A stretch of 64,000 nucleotides of DNA from Candidatus Dormiibacterota bacterium. GTDB lineage: Bacteria; Chloroflexota; Dormibacteria; Dormibacterales; Dormibacteraceae. Positions within the stretch are counted from its first letter, which is position 1. The number at the start of each line of letters is the position of its first letter. The stretch is from contig PNAG01000023.1 of the NCBI GenBank assembly GCA_003169845.1, forward strand, positions 62,001 to 126,000, written 5' to 3'. The notes under the pieces are model-generated. The model had not been told where the DNA came from and ran no database searches. It saw only the letters and a program-made list of their open reading frames with translations. Positions 47,139-60,426 of the stretch are shown here, one piece after another. The position numbers and the translations under genes were made by a program.

Positions 47139-47160
47139 ACCTCCCCGCTGCCGGGGAGGT
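47139..47160. repeat. REP-like palindrome, family 2
   Basis: ACCTCCCCGCTGCCGGGGAGGT, same ATTC flank as the 41059 copy. Confidence 0.75.
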
Positions 47161-47217
47161 CCGCCCCGCTCGCAAAGCGGGAGCGGCGGGGTGGCGGGAT
47201 GGTTCTTGCAGCAACCG

Positions 47218-47237
47218 GGTTAATTGATCGATTAACC
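47218..47237. repeat. Inverted repeat GGTTAAT-N6-ATTAACC upstream of DUF2079 gene
   Basis: Perfect 7-bp arms, ends 10 nt before the ATG at 47248. Confidence 0.6.
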
Positions 47238-47247
47238 TCCAAACAAG

Positions 47248-48705
47248 ATGACCGTCGACGCTATGAACCTGGCCGGGCGCGAGCGCGGCGACGCCCGGGC
47301 CGTGGCCTGGTGGATCTTCCCGACCCTGCCGCTCCTGGCCGCCGCGATCGGATTCGCTTGGACCCTGCGGGGCGAGCTGATGCGCCTCTATGGCATGACC
47401 GGCTCGGCCTGGGACTACGCCTACGACCAGCAGATCATCTGGAACATCTCGGTCGGGCAGGGCTTCTATTCGAGCTTCGCGCGCGCCAACTTCCTCGGCA
47501 TCCATTTCGAGCTCATCTTCGTGGTGCTCGCCGCGGTCGAAAAGCTGTGGCCGAACCCGGCCGTGCTGCTGATCTTCTCGTCGGCGGGACTCGCCGCGAC
47601 CGCCCCGGCCGCCTATCTCTTCTTCCGGTCGCTGCTCCCGGCCGACCGCCCGGAGTCGCCGTGGCTCGCGGTCGCGCTTGCAGCCCCGATTCCGTTCTGG
47701 GCCGCGATCCAGGAGGCCGCGCGCGATTTCTTCCACCCCGAAAACATGGCGCTGGCGCTCGCGCTGCTCGCGGCGTGGGCGGGAATCCGCGGCCATCGCG
47801 TGGCCATGTGGGTCCTGTGCGTGCTGGTCCTCACGTGCAAGGAGGACCAGGTCTACACGGTGGGCGTGATCGGGCTGCTGATGGCGGCGTACGGAGCACC
47901 GCAGATCCGAAAGCATTGGCGGTTCATCGTCTACCTCGCCGGCGCGTGGTTCCTCATCGGCACCGGCATCGTCCAGCAGCACTTCCGCAACGGCGGCTAC
48001 ACCGATTTCGTGTACTACCGCTGGCTGTTCGGCCTAGATCCCTCCATGCCAAGGACCTTGAGCACGGTCTTGGGCGCGGCGTTTCGGCCCAGCGCCCTGC
48101 TCGTGGTCGCGGTCGTGATCGCGAGCATGTTCGCGCTGCCGCTACTGGCGCCGCGCTGGTTGCTGCTGGTCATCCCGCCGTATCTCGCCGACGTGCTGAG
48201 CGGTCACAACCCGCAAAACGTGCTCAACCTCCACTACGTGCTGCTGCTGCTCTTCCCACTCATCGTCGCCGGCGGAGTCGGCGCCCGCAAGTTCTTGCAA
48301 ATGCGTTCGATCCGGCCCGTAATGGCGCTGGTCGCGATCCTGCCCGCCCTGATCCTCGCCTGGGGCACCGGGCGCTTTCCGCCCGCGTTGGGTGGCGATC
48401 AAAGTCTTTACGCGCATCCCAACGTGATCGCCGAGCTGCAGACGGCCACTTCGATGATCCCGGCCGACGCGCCCGTCAACGCGGACGACGGCCTTGCGGT
48501 GTGGCTCGCGAACCGGCACACGATCAACGACTTCCCGGATCGCCTCGACGGTACCTGCTATGTCGTGATCGACCGCCAGGCGTACCTGAGTGGGCCAACC
48601 CATCCCGATCAGCGACTGGCTGCGCTCAACCTGCTCCCTACCAGCGGCCGGTCGCTGCTCTATGACGACGGGCGCTTCCAGGTCTGGAGCCCGGTCGGGG
48701 ACTGA
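47248..48705 (+). CDS. DUF2079 membrane protein
   Basis: [24 protein letters not shown]...[13 protein letters not shown]...polytopic. Confidence 0.85.
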   Translation: MTVDAMNLAGRERGDARAVAWWIFPTLPLLAAAIGFAWTLRGELMRLYGMTGSAWDYAYDQQIIWNISVGQGFYSSFARANFLGIHFELIFVVLAAVEKLWPNPAVLLIFSSAGLAATAPAAYLFFRSLLPADRPESPWLAVALAAPIPFWAAIQEAARDFFHPENMALALALLAAWAGIRGHRVAMWVLCVLVLTCKEDQVYTVGVIGLLMAAYGAPQIRKHWRFIVYLAGAWFLIGTGIVQQHFRNGGYTDFVYYRWLFGLDPSMPRTLSTVLGAAFRPSALLVVAVVIASMFALPLLAPRWLLLVIPPYLADVLSGHNPQNVLNLHYVLLLLFPLIVAGGVGARKFLQMRSIRPVMALVAILPALILAWGTGRFPPALGGDQSLYAHPNVIAELQTATSMIPADAPVNADDGLAVWLANRHTINDFPDRLDGTCYVVIDRQAYLSGPTHPDQRLAALNLLPTSGRSLLYDDGRFQVWSPVGD

Positions 48706-48737
48706 TCAGACCCTGCTTTCGTACTCTTAGGGTCCAC

Positions 48738-51700
48738 ATGGCCGTGGCGATATCGACGAAAGAGCGTCTCGATCGGCTGTTCAAGCAGCGGATCGTGATT
48801 TTCGACGGGTCGATGGGCGTCATGCTCCAGCACAAGGGCCTCAGCGACGACGACTTCCGCGGCGAGCGCTTTCGCGATCACCCGAAGCCGCTCCGGAACA
48901 ACAGCGACGTCCTGTGCCTGACCCAGCCTGCGCTCGTCACGCAGGTCCACCGCGAATACCTCGAGGCCGGCGCGGACATCATTACGACCAACACTTTCAC
49001 CGCGACGCGCGTGTCGCAAGCCGACTACGGCCTGGCGGACGTCGCCTACGAGATGAACCTCGAAGGCGCCCGGCTCGCGCGCAAAGCGGCCGATGCGTTC
49101 GAGAACCGCTTCGTCGCCGGCTCGCTGGGCCCGACCAACGTCACCCTTTCCCTCTCGCCGCGCGTCGACGACCCCTCGTATCGCGAGGTCACGTTCGACG
49201 AGCTGAAAGACGGATACGCCGAGGCGGCACGCGCGTTGCGCGAGGGCGGCGTCGACTTCCTCCTCATCGAGACGATCTTTGACACGCTCAACAGCAAGGC
49301 CGCGATCGCGGCGGTGAAAGAGGTCGCACCTGAGATGCCGCTGTTCATCTCGATGACGGTGGTAGACCGCAGCGGCCGCAACCTCTCAGGCCAAACGGTC
49401 GAGGCGTTCTGGACGTCGGTCGAGCACGCGCAACCCTTCGCGGCCGGCATCAACTGCTCGCTCGGCGCGACTGAGATGCGGCCGTACATCGCCGCCTTGT
49501 CGCGAGTCGCGCCGGTCTACGTCTTCTGCTACCCCAACGCAGGGCTGCCGAACGCTTTCGGGGGCTACGACGAGCAGGCGCCCACCACCAGCCGCCTGCT
49601 GAAGGAGTTCGCGGAGGCCGGTTATCTGAACGCCGCCGGAGGCTGCTGCGGCACAGGGCCCGAACACATCCGGCAGATTCGCGAGGCCGTCGACAGCATC
49701 GCCAGGCGCGAGGTTCCCGAGCGCGTTGGCCGGACGAGGTTCAGCGGGCTCGAGCCCTTTGAGATCGGGCCTGACTCCGGCTTCGTGGTCGTGGGCGAGC
49801 GCACCAACGTCACGGGGTCGATCCGGTTCCGACGCCTCATCGAGAGCGGCGACTTCACCGGGGCCGTGCAGGTCGCGCTCGACCAGGTCCGGGGCGGCGC
49901 CAACCTGCTCGACGTGAACATGGACGCGGACCTCCTCGACTCCGAGGCCGCGATGGTGCGGTTCCTCAACCTCATCGCGACCGAGCCCGAGATCGCGCGC
50001 ATTCCGATCATGGTCGACAGCTCCAAGTGGACGGTGCTCGAGGCCGGGCTGAAGTGCGTGCAGGGCAAGGGCGTCTGCAACTCGATCAGCCTGAAGGGCG
50101 GCGAGGAGGCGTTCCTCGAGCAGGCGCGCAAGGTGCGCGAGTACGGGGCGGCCGCCGTCGTGATGGCCTTCGACGAGACCGGCCAGGCGGACACCTTCGA
50201 GCGCAAGGTGGCGATCTGCAGCCGCGCCTACAAGCTGCTCACCGAGAAAGCCGGCTTCGAGCCGGACGACATCATCTTCGACCCCAACATCCTGCCGATC
50301 GCGACCGGCATCGAGGAGCACGCCGCGTACGCAAAGAACTTCATCGACGCGACGCGGGAGATCAAGAGGCTCTTTCCCCGGGTGAGGGTGTCCGGCGGAG
50401 TGTCGAACCTCTCCTTCTCTTTCCGCGGCAACGACCGCGTCCGCGAGGCAATCCACTCGGCCTTCCTCTACCACGCGATCCTGGCCGGGCTGGACATGGG
50501 CATCGTCAACGCCGGCCAGCTGGTCGTCTACGAGGACATCCCGAAGGACCTGCTGGAGATGGTCGAGGACATCATCTTCGACCGCCGCCCCGACGGCACG
50601 GAGCGGCTCGTGGAGTTCGCCAAGTCCGTCACGGGCGCCGGCACCAAGCGCGAGAAGGACCTCGCCTGGCGTGAAGGTTCGGTCGAGGAGAGGCTCGCCC
50701 ATGCCGTGCTGCATGGAGAGGTCGAGTTCATCGAGGCCGACGCCGAAGAGGCCCGCCAGAAGTACGAGAAAGGTTTGCTCGTCATCGAAGGTCCGCTGAT
50801 GGACGGCATGAAGGTCGTGGGTGACCTGTTCGGCGCGGGCAAGATGTTCCTCCCCCAGGTCGTGAAGAGCGCGCGCGCGATGAAGCGCGCGGTCGCCTAC
50901 CTCGAGCCGTTCATGCAGGCGGAAAAAGAAGCCTCTGGAAGCCGGCGCACGCGCGGCAAGCTGGTGCTCGCGACGGTCAAGGGGGATGTGCATGACATCG
51001 GAAAGAACATCGTCGGCGTCGTGCTCGCATGCAACAACTACGAGGTCGTGGACCTGGGCGTCATGGTGCCGGTCGACAAGATCCTTGACACCGCGATCGA
51101 GCTGGGCGCGGACGTCGTGGGCCTCTCGGGACTCATCACACCCTCGCTCGACGAGATGGTCGTAGTCGCGAAGGAGATGACGCGGCGCGAGTTCAAGATC
51201 CCGCTGCTGATCGGCGGCGCCACCACCTCAAAACAGCACACCGCGGTGCGCATCGCGCCCGCGTACGACGGGTCAACGGTCCACGTGCTCGACGCCTCGC
51301 GCGTGATCGGCGTGGTCTCCGACTTGCTCGACGACGAGCGCCGCGTACCGTTCGACCGCGACAACCGCGTCCTGCAGGAGAAGCTGCGCGCGCAGCACTC
51401 GACCTCGCGGCGCACGCTGCTGACGCTCGCCGATGCCCGCGCGAAGCGGCAGCGCCTCGCATTCGACGACCTGCCCCGGCCGCCTTTCACCGGCACGAAG
51501 GTGGTCGAACCGAAAATCTCCGTGCTGCGCGAGTACATCGACTGGACCTTCTTCTTCCATGCCTGGGAGCTCAAGGGCAAGTTCCCGGCCATCCTTGACA
51601 GCCCCTCGCACGGCGCGGTTGCCCGTGAGCTGTTCAGCCACGCCGAAGAGATGCTCGATGAGATCCAGGCCAAGGGCTGGCTTCACGCCAAGGGCGTTTA

Positions 51701-52361
51701 CGGCTACTGGCCGGCCCGCGCGGAGGGCGACGACATCGCGCTGGAGAACGGGGTGCGCTTTCCCATGCTCCGCCAGCAGGTCGACCACGGCGACGACAAG
51801 CCGTATTTCTCGCTCGCAGACTTCATCGCCCCCGGCCAGGACCACCTCGGCGCGTTCGCCGTCACCGCGGGCCTGGGCGTGGACGAGCTGGCGGAGCGAT
51901 TCCAGGCCGAGCACGACGACTACCGGGCGATCATGGTCAAGGCGCTCGCCGACCGCCTCGCCGAGGCGTTCGCGGAATACCTCCACGAGGTGGCGCGCCG
52001 CGAGTGGTACGAGAAAGGCCCCAAGCTCTCCGGCGAGGACCTGATCGGAGAGCGGTACCGTGGCATCCGCCCGGCTTTCGGCTACCCGGCATGCCCCGAC
52101 CACTCGGAGAAACACAAGCTGTTCGACCTGCTCGACGCGCGGTCGATCGGGATGGACCTCACCGAGTCAGGCGCCATGACCCCCACCGCCGCGGTGGCCG
52201 GGCTTTACTTCGCCCACCCGCAGTCGAAGTACTTCATGGTCGGCAAGGTCGGCCGTGACCAGGTCGAGGACTACGCGCGCCGCAAGCAGATACCGATCAC
52301 GGAAGCGGAGCGCTGGCTGCGGCCCATCCTGGGCTACGAGGAATCTCCCCCCAACCCTTAA
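48738..52361 (+). CDS. metH: Cobalamin-dependent methionine synthase
   Basis: Hcy, pterin, B12 ([29 protein letters not shown]) and activation domains all present. Confidence 0.98.
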   Translation: MAVAISTKERLDRLFKQRIVIFDGSMGVMLQHKGLSDDDFRGERFRDHPKPLRNNSDVLCLTQPALVTQVHREYLEAGADIITTNTFTATRVSQADYGLADVAYEMNLEGARLARKAADAFENRFVAGSLGPTNVTLSLSPRVDDPSYREVTFDELKDGYAEAARALREGGVDFLLIETIFDTLNSKAAIAAVKEVAPEMPLFISMTVVDRSGRNLSGQTVEAFWTSVEHAQPFAAGINCSLGATEMRPYIAALSRVAPVYVFCYPNAGLPNAFGGYDEQAPTTSRLLKEFAEAGYLNAAGGCCGTGPEHIRQIREAVDSIARREVPERVGRTRFSGLEPFEIGPDSGFVVVGERTNVTGSIRFRRLIESGDFTGAVQVALDQVRGGANLLDVNMDADLLDSEAAMVRFLNLIATEPEIARIPIMVDSSKWTVLEAGLKCVQGKGVCNSISLKGGEEAFLEQARKVREYGAAAVVMAFDETGQADTFERKVAICSRAYKLLTEKAGFEPDDIIFDPNILPIATGIEEHAAYAKNFIDATREIKRLFPRVRVSGGVSNLSFSFRGNDRVREAIHSAFLYHAILAGLDMGIVNAGQLVVYEDIPKDLLEMVEDIIFDRRPDGTERLVEFAKSVTGAGTKREKDLAWREGSVEERLAHAVLHGEVEFIEADAEEARQKYEKGLLVIEGPLMDGMKVVGDLFGAGKMFLPQVVKSARAMKRAVAYLEPFMQAEKEASGSRRTRGKLVLATVKGDVHDIGKNIVGVVLACNNYEVVDLGVMVPVDKILDTAIELGADVVGLSGLITPSLDEMVVVAKEMTRREFKIPLLIGGATTSKQHTAVRIAPAYDGSTVHVLDASRVIGVVSDLLDDERRVPFDRDNRVLQEKLRAQHSTSRRTLLTLADARAKRQRLAFDDLPRPPFTGTKVVEPKISVLREYIDWTFFFHAWELKGKFPAILDSPSHGAVARELFSHAEEMLDEIQAKGWLHAKGVYGYWPARAEGDDIALENGVRFPMLRQQVDHGDDKPYFSLADFIAPGQDHLGAFAVTAGLGVDELAERFQAEHDDYRAIMVKALADRLAEAFAEYLHEVARREWYEKGPKLSGEDLIGERYRGIRPAFGYPACPDHSEKHKLFDLLDARSIGMDLTESGAMTPTAAVAGLYFAHPQSKYFMVGKVGRDQVEDYARRKQIPITEAERWLRPILGYEESPPNP

Positions 52362-52400
52362 CCCGATTCCCCACAGGCGCCCGGCATACTGGATCGCCTC

Positions 52401-52655
52401 ATGGAAGCCGAGTTCGAGGAGCTCATCCACAGCAGTCAGGGGATGCTGTCAGCGAACGAGGCCAGCGAGCTGCGCGAGTTCATTGGGGCGCGTCAGTACG
52501 CGCTTGCACTTGAAGCTCTGTGCGGCATCTTGCTCGACGAGAACAAGCACGTCACCCCCAAGCTTTACTCCAGGATTCATGGCCTGGTAGAGGTAACGGA
52601 CGGAGTGGACCCATCCGTCATCGACAGCCTGAGGGCGGCCGTCCGGTACGACTAG
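52401..52655 (+). CDS. Small protein resembling MafI-type immunity proteins
   Basis: LSANEASELREFIGARQYALALEALCGILLDENKHVTPKLYSRIHGLVE. Confidence 0.5.
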   Translation: MEAEFEELIHSSQGMLSANEASELREFIGARQYALALEALCGILLDENKHVTPKLYSRIHGLVEVTDGVDPSVIDSLRAAVRYD

Positions 52656-53812
52656 TCCGGACCGTGCGCGGGCAGACCGAAGGTGATCGTCGGCGGAATG
52701 GTCACCATCCGTCCTTCCTCGCCGCGGACGATCTGCCACTTCCCTTCATGGACCATCCAGTGATGGCGATGACACAAAAGCACGAGGTTCTCCTGTTCGT
52801 TCGTGCCGCCGTGAGTCCAGTGCACGAGATGGTGCCCCGACGACCAGGTCGCAGGCCGCTCGCAGCCCGTCCACACGCACTGTCCGTCGCGGACGTTGAG
52901 CGCCTTGCGAGCAGGACCTGAGATCACCCGCTTTGCCCGCCCGACATCGATGACCATCGAGTCCGAGCCGAGCACGATCCGCGTTATCGAGGCGTCGCAG
53001 GCCAGCCTCTCCACAGTTTTGGACGAGATCGGAACCGAGAGCTCCATGTTGGCCGCCGACGCGCCGGGCAGATCACGCAAGGTCTCGAGAGAAGCAGTCA
53101 CCATCAGGTGCGTTCGCTGACCCGCCTGCTGAGGGATGAGGCCTAAGTCCAGGGCGTGCATTGCAAGCTCGACCGCGGCGTCCGCCACCCGTTGGTCCCT
53201 TCCCCGATCGTCGTGGGCGCCAGACTTCCGCGCGAGAGGCTCCAGAGCTGTGCGCAGGACCGCTCCTCCCTCGGGATCAAAAATCCCACTCACAAGCAAC
53301 GACCCATCCGTGGTGGTGCTCAATTTGAGCCTGCGGTTCTGCACCTGCTCCGCCTGCTCCTCCGCATAACGCTTTGCGTCCGCGGCGTGCCGGTAGTGGG
53401 TGCAGATGAAGAAGAACTTGCCGGGAGAGTTCTCGCGAGCTTGGTCGATCAGAGCCCTCTCGTCGAACCGATCGCCAAGCGCGTTAGCCGTCCTGGCCAT
53501 CGTGGTCACGTGTGCATAGCCGATCGCGCCGCCGGCCACGGCCTGGACGCTCTCCGGCATCCTGTGCAGGGCCTCACCTACCGCGACACTGTTGGCGGCC
53601 GCCCCACTGGTCATGTGGCAGTTGAAGCGGATCCAGTCGATGGGGCTGACAAAGCCGTCGTCGTCATATTTGTTGCGAGTCGCAAACTCGGCCGCAAGGC
53701 GGGCGATGTAAAGGTCCTGCGCGTCTCTTGCGCGACACGCGCGGACGAACGTCTCAGCCAGCTCATCGTCAAAGAGCCGCTTGGGGTCGATCTCGCTGGG
53801 CGCGCTGTCCAT
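52652..53812 (-). CDS. DUF222-HNH endonuclease domain protein
   Basis: N-terminal DUF222-like region; C-terminal DGQCVWTGCERPATWSSGHHLVHWTHGGTNEQENLVLLCHRHHWMVHEG. Confidence 0.92.
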   Translation of the reverse strand: MDSAPSEIDPKRLFDDELAETFVRACRARDAQDLYIARLAAEFATRNKYDDDGFVSPIDWIRFNCHMTSGAAANSVAVGEALHRMPESVQAVAGGAIGYAHVTTMARTANALGDRFDERALIDQARENSPGKFFFICTHYRHAADAKRYAEEQAEQVQNRRLKLSTTTDGSLLVSGIFDPEGGAVLRTALEPLARKSGAHDDRGRDQRVADAAVELAMHALDLGLIPQQAGQRTHLMVTASLETLRDLPGASAANMELSVPISSKTVERLACDASITRIVLGSDSMVIDVGRAKRVISGPARKALNVRDGQCVWTGCERPATWSSGHHLVHWTHGGTNEQENLVLLCHRHHWMVHEGKWQIVRGEEGRMVTIPPTITFGLPAHGPD

Positions 53813-53877
53813 AAGTCGATCTTACGAACATATGTTTGAGACGCAATCCAGCCTGTTAACGCCGGCGCGCAGTCGGG

Positions 53878-55371
53878 TCAGGCGATGTCGACGATGACGT
53901 TCTTGATCTCGGTATAGAGATCGAGAGCGTACGGCCCGAGCTCCCGGCCCCACCCGCTCTGCTTGAACCCGCCCCACGGCGCCGCCGGGTCGAACATGTG
54001 GTAGCAGTTCACATAGACGGTCCCCGCCTGCAGCGCATGTGCCACGCGGTGGGCTCGTTTGACGTCGCTGGTCCATACGCCGGCGGCCAGTCCATACATG
54101 GTGTCGTTCGCCTTGGCGATCAGGTCCTCTTCGTCGGAAAACGGGATCGCCGCCAGTACAGGTCCAAAGATCTCTTCGCGAGCGATTCGCATCTTGCCCT
54201 CGACGTCGGCAAACACCGTGGGTTCCACGAAAAATCCGGCGCCGTGGCCGCTTGCGCGCTTTCCCCCGGTGACGAGCCGCGCGCCCTCCTTGTTGCCGAT
54301 GCTGATGTAGCCGAGAACGCGATCCATCTGCGTTTGCGAGACGAGCGGGCCCATCTGCGTCATCGAATCGATTCCCGGACCGAGCTGCAGGTTCTCGATG
54401 GACCTGGTCAGCTCGTCGACGGTCTGCTCGTAGACCTTTTCCTGGACGTAAAGTCGCGAACCCGCCGAGCAGATCTGGCCGCTGTTCAAGAAGATGCCCA
54501 TGAATGCGCCCGACACGGCGCGGGCAAGGTCAGCGTCGGCGAACACGATGTTGGGTGACTTCCCACCGAGCTCCAGGCTGACGCGCTTGAGGTTGGTCTC
54601 GGCCGCGGTTTTGGCGATCAGCTTGCCGACCTCGGTCGAACCCGTGAACGCAATCTTGTCGACATGCGGATGCGCCGCCAGGCGCGCTCCCGCCGTCTCG
54701 CCAAAGCCTGGGACGACGTTGATCACACCCGCGGGGATCTCTGCCTCCTGCAGGATCTCGGCCAGCAGGAGCGCGGTCAGCGGCGTCTCTTCCGAGGGCT
54801 TGAGCACGACCGTGTTCCCGCAAGCAAGCGCCGGCGCCACCTTCCAACTCGCCATCAAGAGCGGCTCGTTCCAGGGGATGATCTGACCCACCACGCCCAC
54901 GGGTTGGCGCAGGGTATAGCTGAGAAACTTGCCCGGCAACGACAGGGACTGGGTTCCACCATCGAGCTTGGTCACCCATCCCGCGTAATAGCGGAATGTG
55001 GCTGCCGCGAGTGGAACCTTGAAGACGAGCGCGTCGTTGATCGGCATGCCGTTGTCGAGGCTCTCCAGCTGGGCGAACTCATTCGCCCGCTCCTCGATCA
55101 GATCGCCGGCGCGCCAGAGGGCCTTGGCCCGCTCGGCCGGCGGCAGGTCCCGCCAGATCCCACTCTCATGCGCCTTCCTGGCCGCGGCAACGGCACGGTC
55201 GATGTCTTCGGCTCCGCCCTCAGCGACGCGCGCGAGCACCTCGCCCGTGGAAGGATCGATGGTGTCGAACGTCTTGCCCGAGGCCGATTCCACCCATTCC
55301 CCGCCAATGAACAGCTTCTTGGGCTGCTCCCTCAGGAAGCGCGCGACCTCGAGCCCCTCGGCGACGGCCAT
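53878..55371 (-). CDS. Aldehyde dehydrogenase
   Basis: FTGSTEVGKLIAKTAA, VSLELGGKSPNIVFADADL, NSGQICSAGSRLYVQ. Confidence 0.96.
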   Translation of the reverse strand: MAVAEGLEVARFLREQPKKLFIGGEWVESASGKTFDTIDPSTGEVLARVAEGGAEDIDRAVAAARKAHESGIWRDLPPAERAKALWRAGDLIEERANEFAQLESLDNGMPINDALVFKVPLAAATFRYYAGWVTKLDGGTQSLSLPGKFLSYTLRQPVGVVGQIIPWNEPLLMASWKVAPALACGNTVVLKPSEETPLTALLLAEILQEAEIPAGVINVVPGFGETAGARLAAHPHVDKIAFTGSTEVGKLIAKTAAETNLKRVSLELGGKSPNIVFADADLARAVSGAFMGIFLNSGQICSAGSRLYVQEKVYEQTVDELTRSIENLQLGPGIDSMTQMGPLVSQTQMDRVLGYISIGNKEGARLVTGGKRASGHGAGFFVEPTVFADVEGKMRIAREEIFGPVLAAIPFSDEEDLIAKANDTMYGLAAGVWTSDVKRAHRVAHALQAGTVYVNCYHMFDPAAPWGGFKQSGWGRELGPYALDLYTEIKNVIVDIA

Positions 55372-55394
55372 GGCAGCATCGTACGCCTGCCGGA

Positions 55395-55859
55395 CTAGAG
55401 CTCCGGCAGGTTCTCCACGATCGCCTCCTGCGTCGTGCGGGCGATCACGACGACCGCCTCCTCTTCCGAGTGCGCGTTGGACTCCACGTGGTGGACGAAC
55501 GGCGGGATGTAGACGTAGTCGCCGGGCTTTGTCCGCACCCGCACCTCGCGCCCGCCGTCCGAATAGATGAACTCCGGATGGCCCGCCACCACGTAGATCC
55601 CCGTCTCGCTCTCGCCGTGGTGATGAGGACCCGACGCGACGCCCGGCGCGACGTGCGTCTCCCCCATCCAGATCGCGCGACTCCCCACGGAATCGCCTGA
55701 AAGCGCCGCCAGGCGCGTCATCCCTGCGGTCTGCGCTGTGCCCGAGGAGCAGTCCTCGGACGGGACGTGAAAGAGCCTGGAGGTGCGACCGGGGATGCCA
55801 GCCGGATCTCTTGCCACTGTGGAGTTGAGGATACTTGCGAAAGATGTCCGAGCGAGCAC
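55395..55859 (-). CDS. Cupin-domain protein (start uncertain)
   Basis: GPHHHGESETGIYVVAGHPEFIY...GDYVYIPPFVHHVESN. Confidence 0.85.
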   Translation of the reverse strand: MLARTSFASILNSTVARDPAGIPGRTSRLFHVPSEDCSSGTAQTAGMTRLAALSGDSVGSRAIWMGETHVAPGVASGPHHHGESETGIYVVAGHPEFIYSDGGREVRVRTKPGDYVYIPPFVHHVESNAHSEEEAVVVIARTTQEAIVENLPEL

Positions 55860-57493
55860 TGCGTTGGGGTGTGCTGCCCCGGTACTTCGGCTACCGCGGC
55901 GACCTCATCGAAACGCAACCCGAAACGGAGGAGGCCATCCTCGCCGCCATGGGCGCCAAAGGCGACCACCCGCCGCGCGCCCGGCGCCAGGCGATTCCCG
56001 CGGTCAGGAGCGAACCTCCGCCCAGCCGGGCGTGGGGATGGGCGGCTCAGATCTACGCGGCCCGCTCGCGCGACAGCTGGGGCATCGGCGATCTGGCCGA
56101 CCTCCGACGCCTGGGACGCATGGCCCGGAGCCAGGGCGCATCGGTGCTGCTCATCAACCCGCTCGGCGCCCAGCCGCCCGCCCCCCACCAGGAACCCTGT
56201 CCCTACTACGCCTCCTCGCGCCGCTTTCTGAACACGCTTTACCTGAGAGTCGAGGAGGTGCCAGGCGCCGAGCTGGTCGCGGCGGAGCTCGAAGGGCTGC
56301 GCGCCGAGGCGCTGGCCCTCAACGCGCAGCGCTTGATCGACCACGACGCGGTCTTCCGCCTCAAGACCCAGGCGTTGGAGAGCATCTTCAAGGCAGCCCC
56401 CGATCCACCGGGCCTTCAGTCATGGGTCCGAGGCCAGGGCAGGGGACTGCTGGACTACGCCACCTTCACCGCGATCGCGGAGGTCCACGGCGCCGCCTGG
56501 CGCAGCTGGCCGGCTGAGCTCCGGCATCCGCACGGCGAAGGCGTGGCGGCCAGGAGAGAACAGCTGGCGGACCGGGTCGCGTTTCACCAGTGGCTGCAGT
56601 TTCACCTCGACCGCCAGCTGGCCAGGGCCTCGAAGGTGATCGGCCTCATCGCCGACGTCCCCGTCGGGTTCACCGCCGACGGCTGCGACGCCTGGCGCTG
56701 GCAAGACCTGCTCGCGGCGGACATGCGAGTGGGCGCGCCGCCCGACTACTTCTTTCCCGACGGGCAGGACTGGGGCATGCCGCCCTTCGATCCATGGAAG
56801 CTGCGCAAGGCGCACTTCGAGCCTTTCGTCGAGACGTTGCGCAGCACCGCGAAGCACGCCGCGGGCCTGCGCCTCGATCACGTGATGGGGCTGTTTCGCC
56901 TGTTCTGGATACCGCCAGGCGCTCACGCGTCCGGCGGCGCATACGTACGCTATCCCGCCCGTGAGCTGCTCGCCATCCTCGCGACAGAGAGCCGCCGGAC
57001 TCATACCTTCGTCGTCGGCGAGGACCTCGGACTCGTGGAACCGGCGATGCGCAGCCGCCTGCGCGAGCGCGGAGTGCTGTCTTACAAGCTGCTGTGGTTC
57101 GAGGACGCTCCGCCCGAGAGGTGGCCGCGAGAATCCGCCGGCGCCATCGGCACCCACGACCTTCCGACCGTGGCGGGCATCTGGAATCTCAGCGAGCCGG
57201 ACGAAAGGCAGCACCACCTGCGCCGCCGCCTCACCGAGTCGACGGGCCTGCCGGACGGGACGGCGCCGGTCGACGTGGCCGCCGCGGCCTACGAACGGCT
57301 CGCGCAAGCTCGCTCGCGCATCGTGCTCGCATCTTTTGAAGATGCGCTCGGCATCGAGGAGCGGACCAACGTCCCGGGTACGACCACGGAGCGCCCCAAC
57401 TGGCGCCTCGCGCTGACGAAGCCGCTCGAAGACATCGAACAGGACACGGGCGTGCTGCGCATCGCGCAGTCGATGCGCGCTGCTCGTCGCTAG
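55835..57493 (+). CDS. malQ: 4-alpha-glucanotransferase
   Basis: WGIGDLADLRRL, VPVGFTADGCDAWRWQDLL, RLDHVMGLFRLFWIP, VGEDLGLVEPAMRSRLRERGVLSYKLLWFE, GTHDLPTVAG. Confidence 0.95.
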   Translation: MRKMSERALRWGVLPRYFGYRGDLIETQPETEEAILAAMGAKGDHPPRARRQAIPAVRSEPPPSRAWGWAAQIYAARSRDSWGIGDLADLRRLGRMARSQGASVLLINPLGAQPPAPHQEPCPYYASSRRFLNTLYLRVEEVPGAELVAAELEGLRAEALALNAQRLIDHDAVFRLKTQALESIFKAAPDPPGLQSWVRGQGRGLLDYATFTAIAEVHGAAWRSWPAELRHPHGEGVAARREQLADRVAFHQWLQFHLDRQLARASKVIGLIADVPVGFTADGCDAWRWQDLLAADMRVGAPPDYFFPDGQDWGMPPFDPWKLRKAHFEPFVETLRSTAKHAAGLRLDHVMGLFRLFWIPPGAHASGGAYVRYPARELLAILATESRRTHTFVVGEDLGLVEPAMRSRLRERGVLSYKLLWFEDAPPERWPRESAGAIGTHDLPTVAGIWNLSEPDERQHHLRRRLTESTGLPDGTAPVDVAAAAYERLAQARSRIVLASFEDALGIEERTNVPGTTTERPNWRLALTKPLEDIEQDTGVLRIAQSMRAARR

Positions 57494-57505
57494 TACGATC
57501 ACAGC

Positions 57506-60207
<2,702 letters not shown>

Positions 60208-60208
<1 letters not shown>

Positions 60209-60426
60209 TGGCGCGGCGGGCATTCGCCAGCGGATCGCCGGCTGCGAGAGCCCTGGGGGCAATGGCCGTCGGAGCCCTCGCGGTTGGCGCCGTCGCCATC
60301 GGCGCGCTGGCCATCGGAAGGCTGTTAATCGGCGGGGCTCGCGTCAAGCACCTGGAGATCGACGAATTGGTGGTGCACAAGCTCACGGTGCCCACCTCCG
60401 CCAGTGAGGGCGGAACGCATGACTGA
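60208..60426 (+). CDS. Small glycine-zipper-like membrane protein
   Basis: 72 aa; (A/V)xGALAxG repeats then KHLEIDELVVHKLTV; ATG overlaps acnA stop. Confidence 0.55.

Noticed and set aside
49386-50993. Long minus-strand ORF (535 aa) opposite metH
   Set aside because: Antisense shadow ORF of a high-GC gene; composition is His/Arg/Leu-rich with no family features
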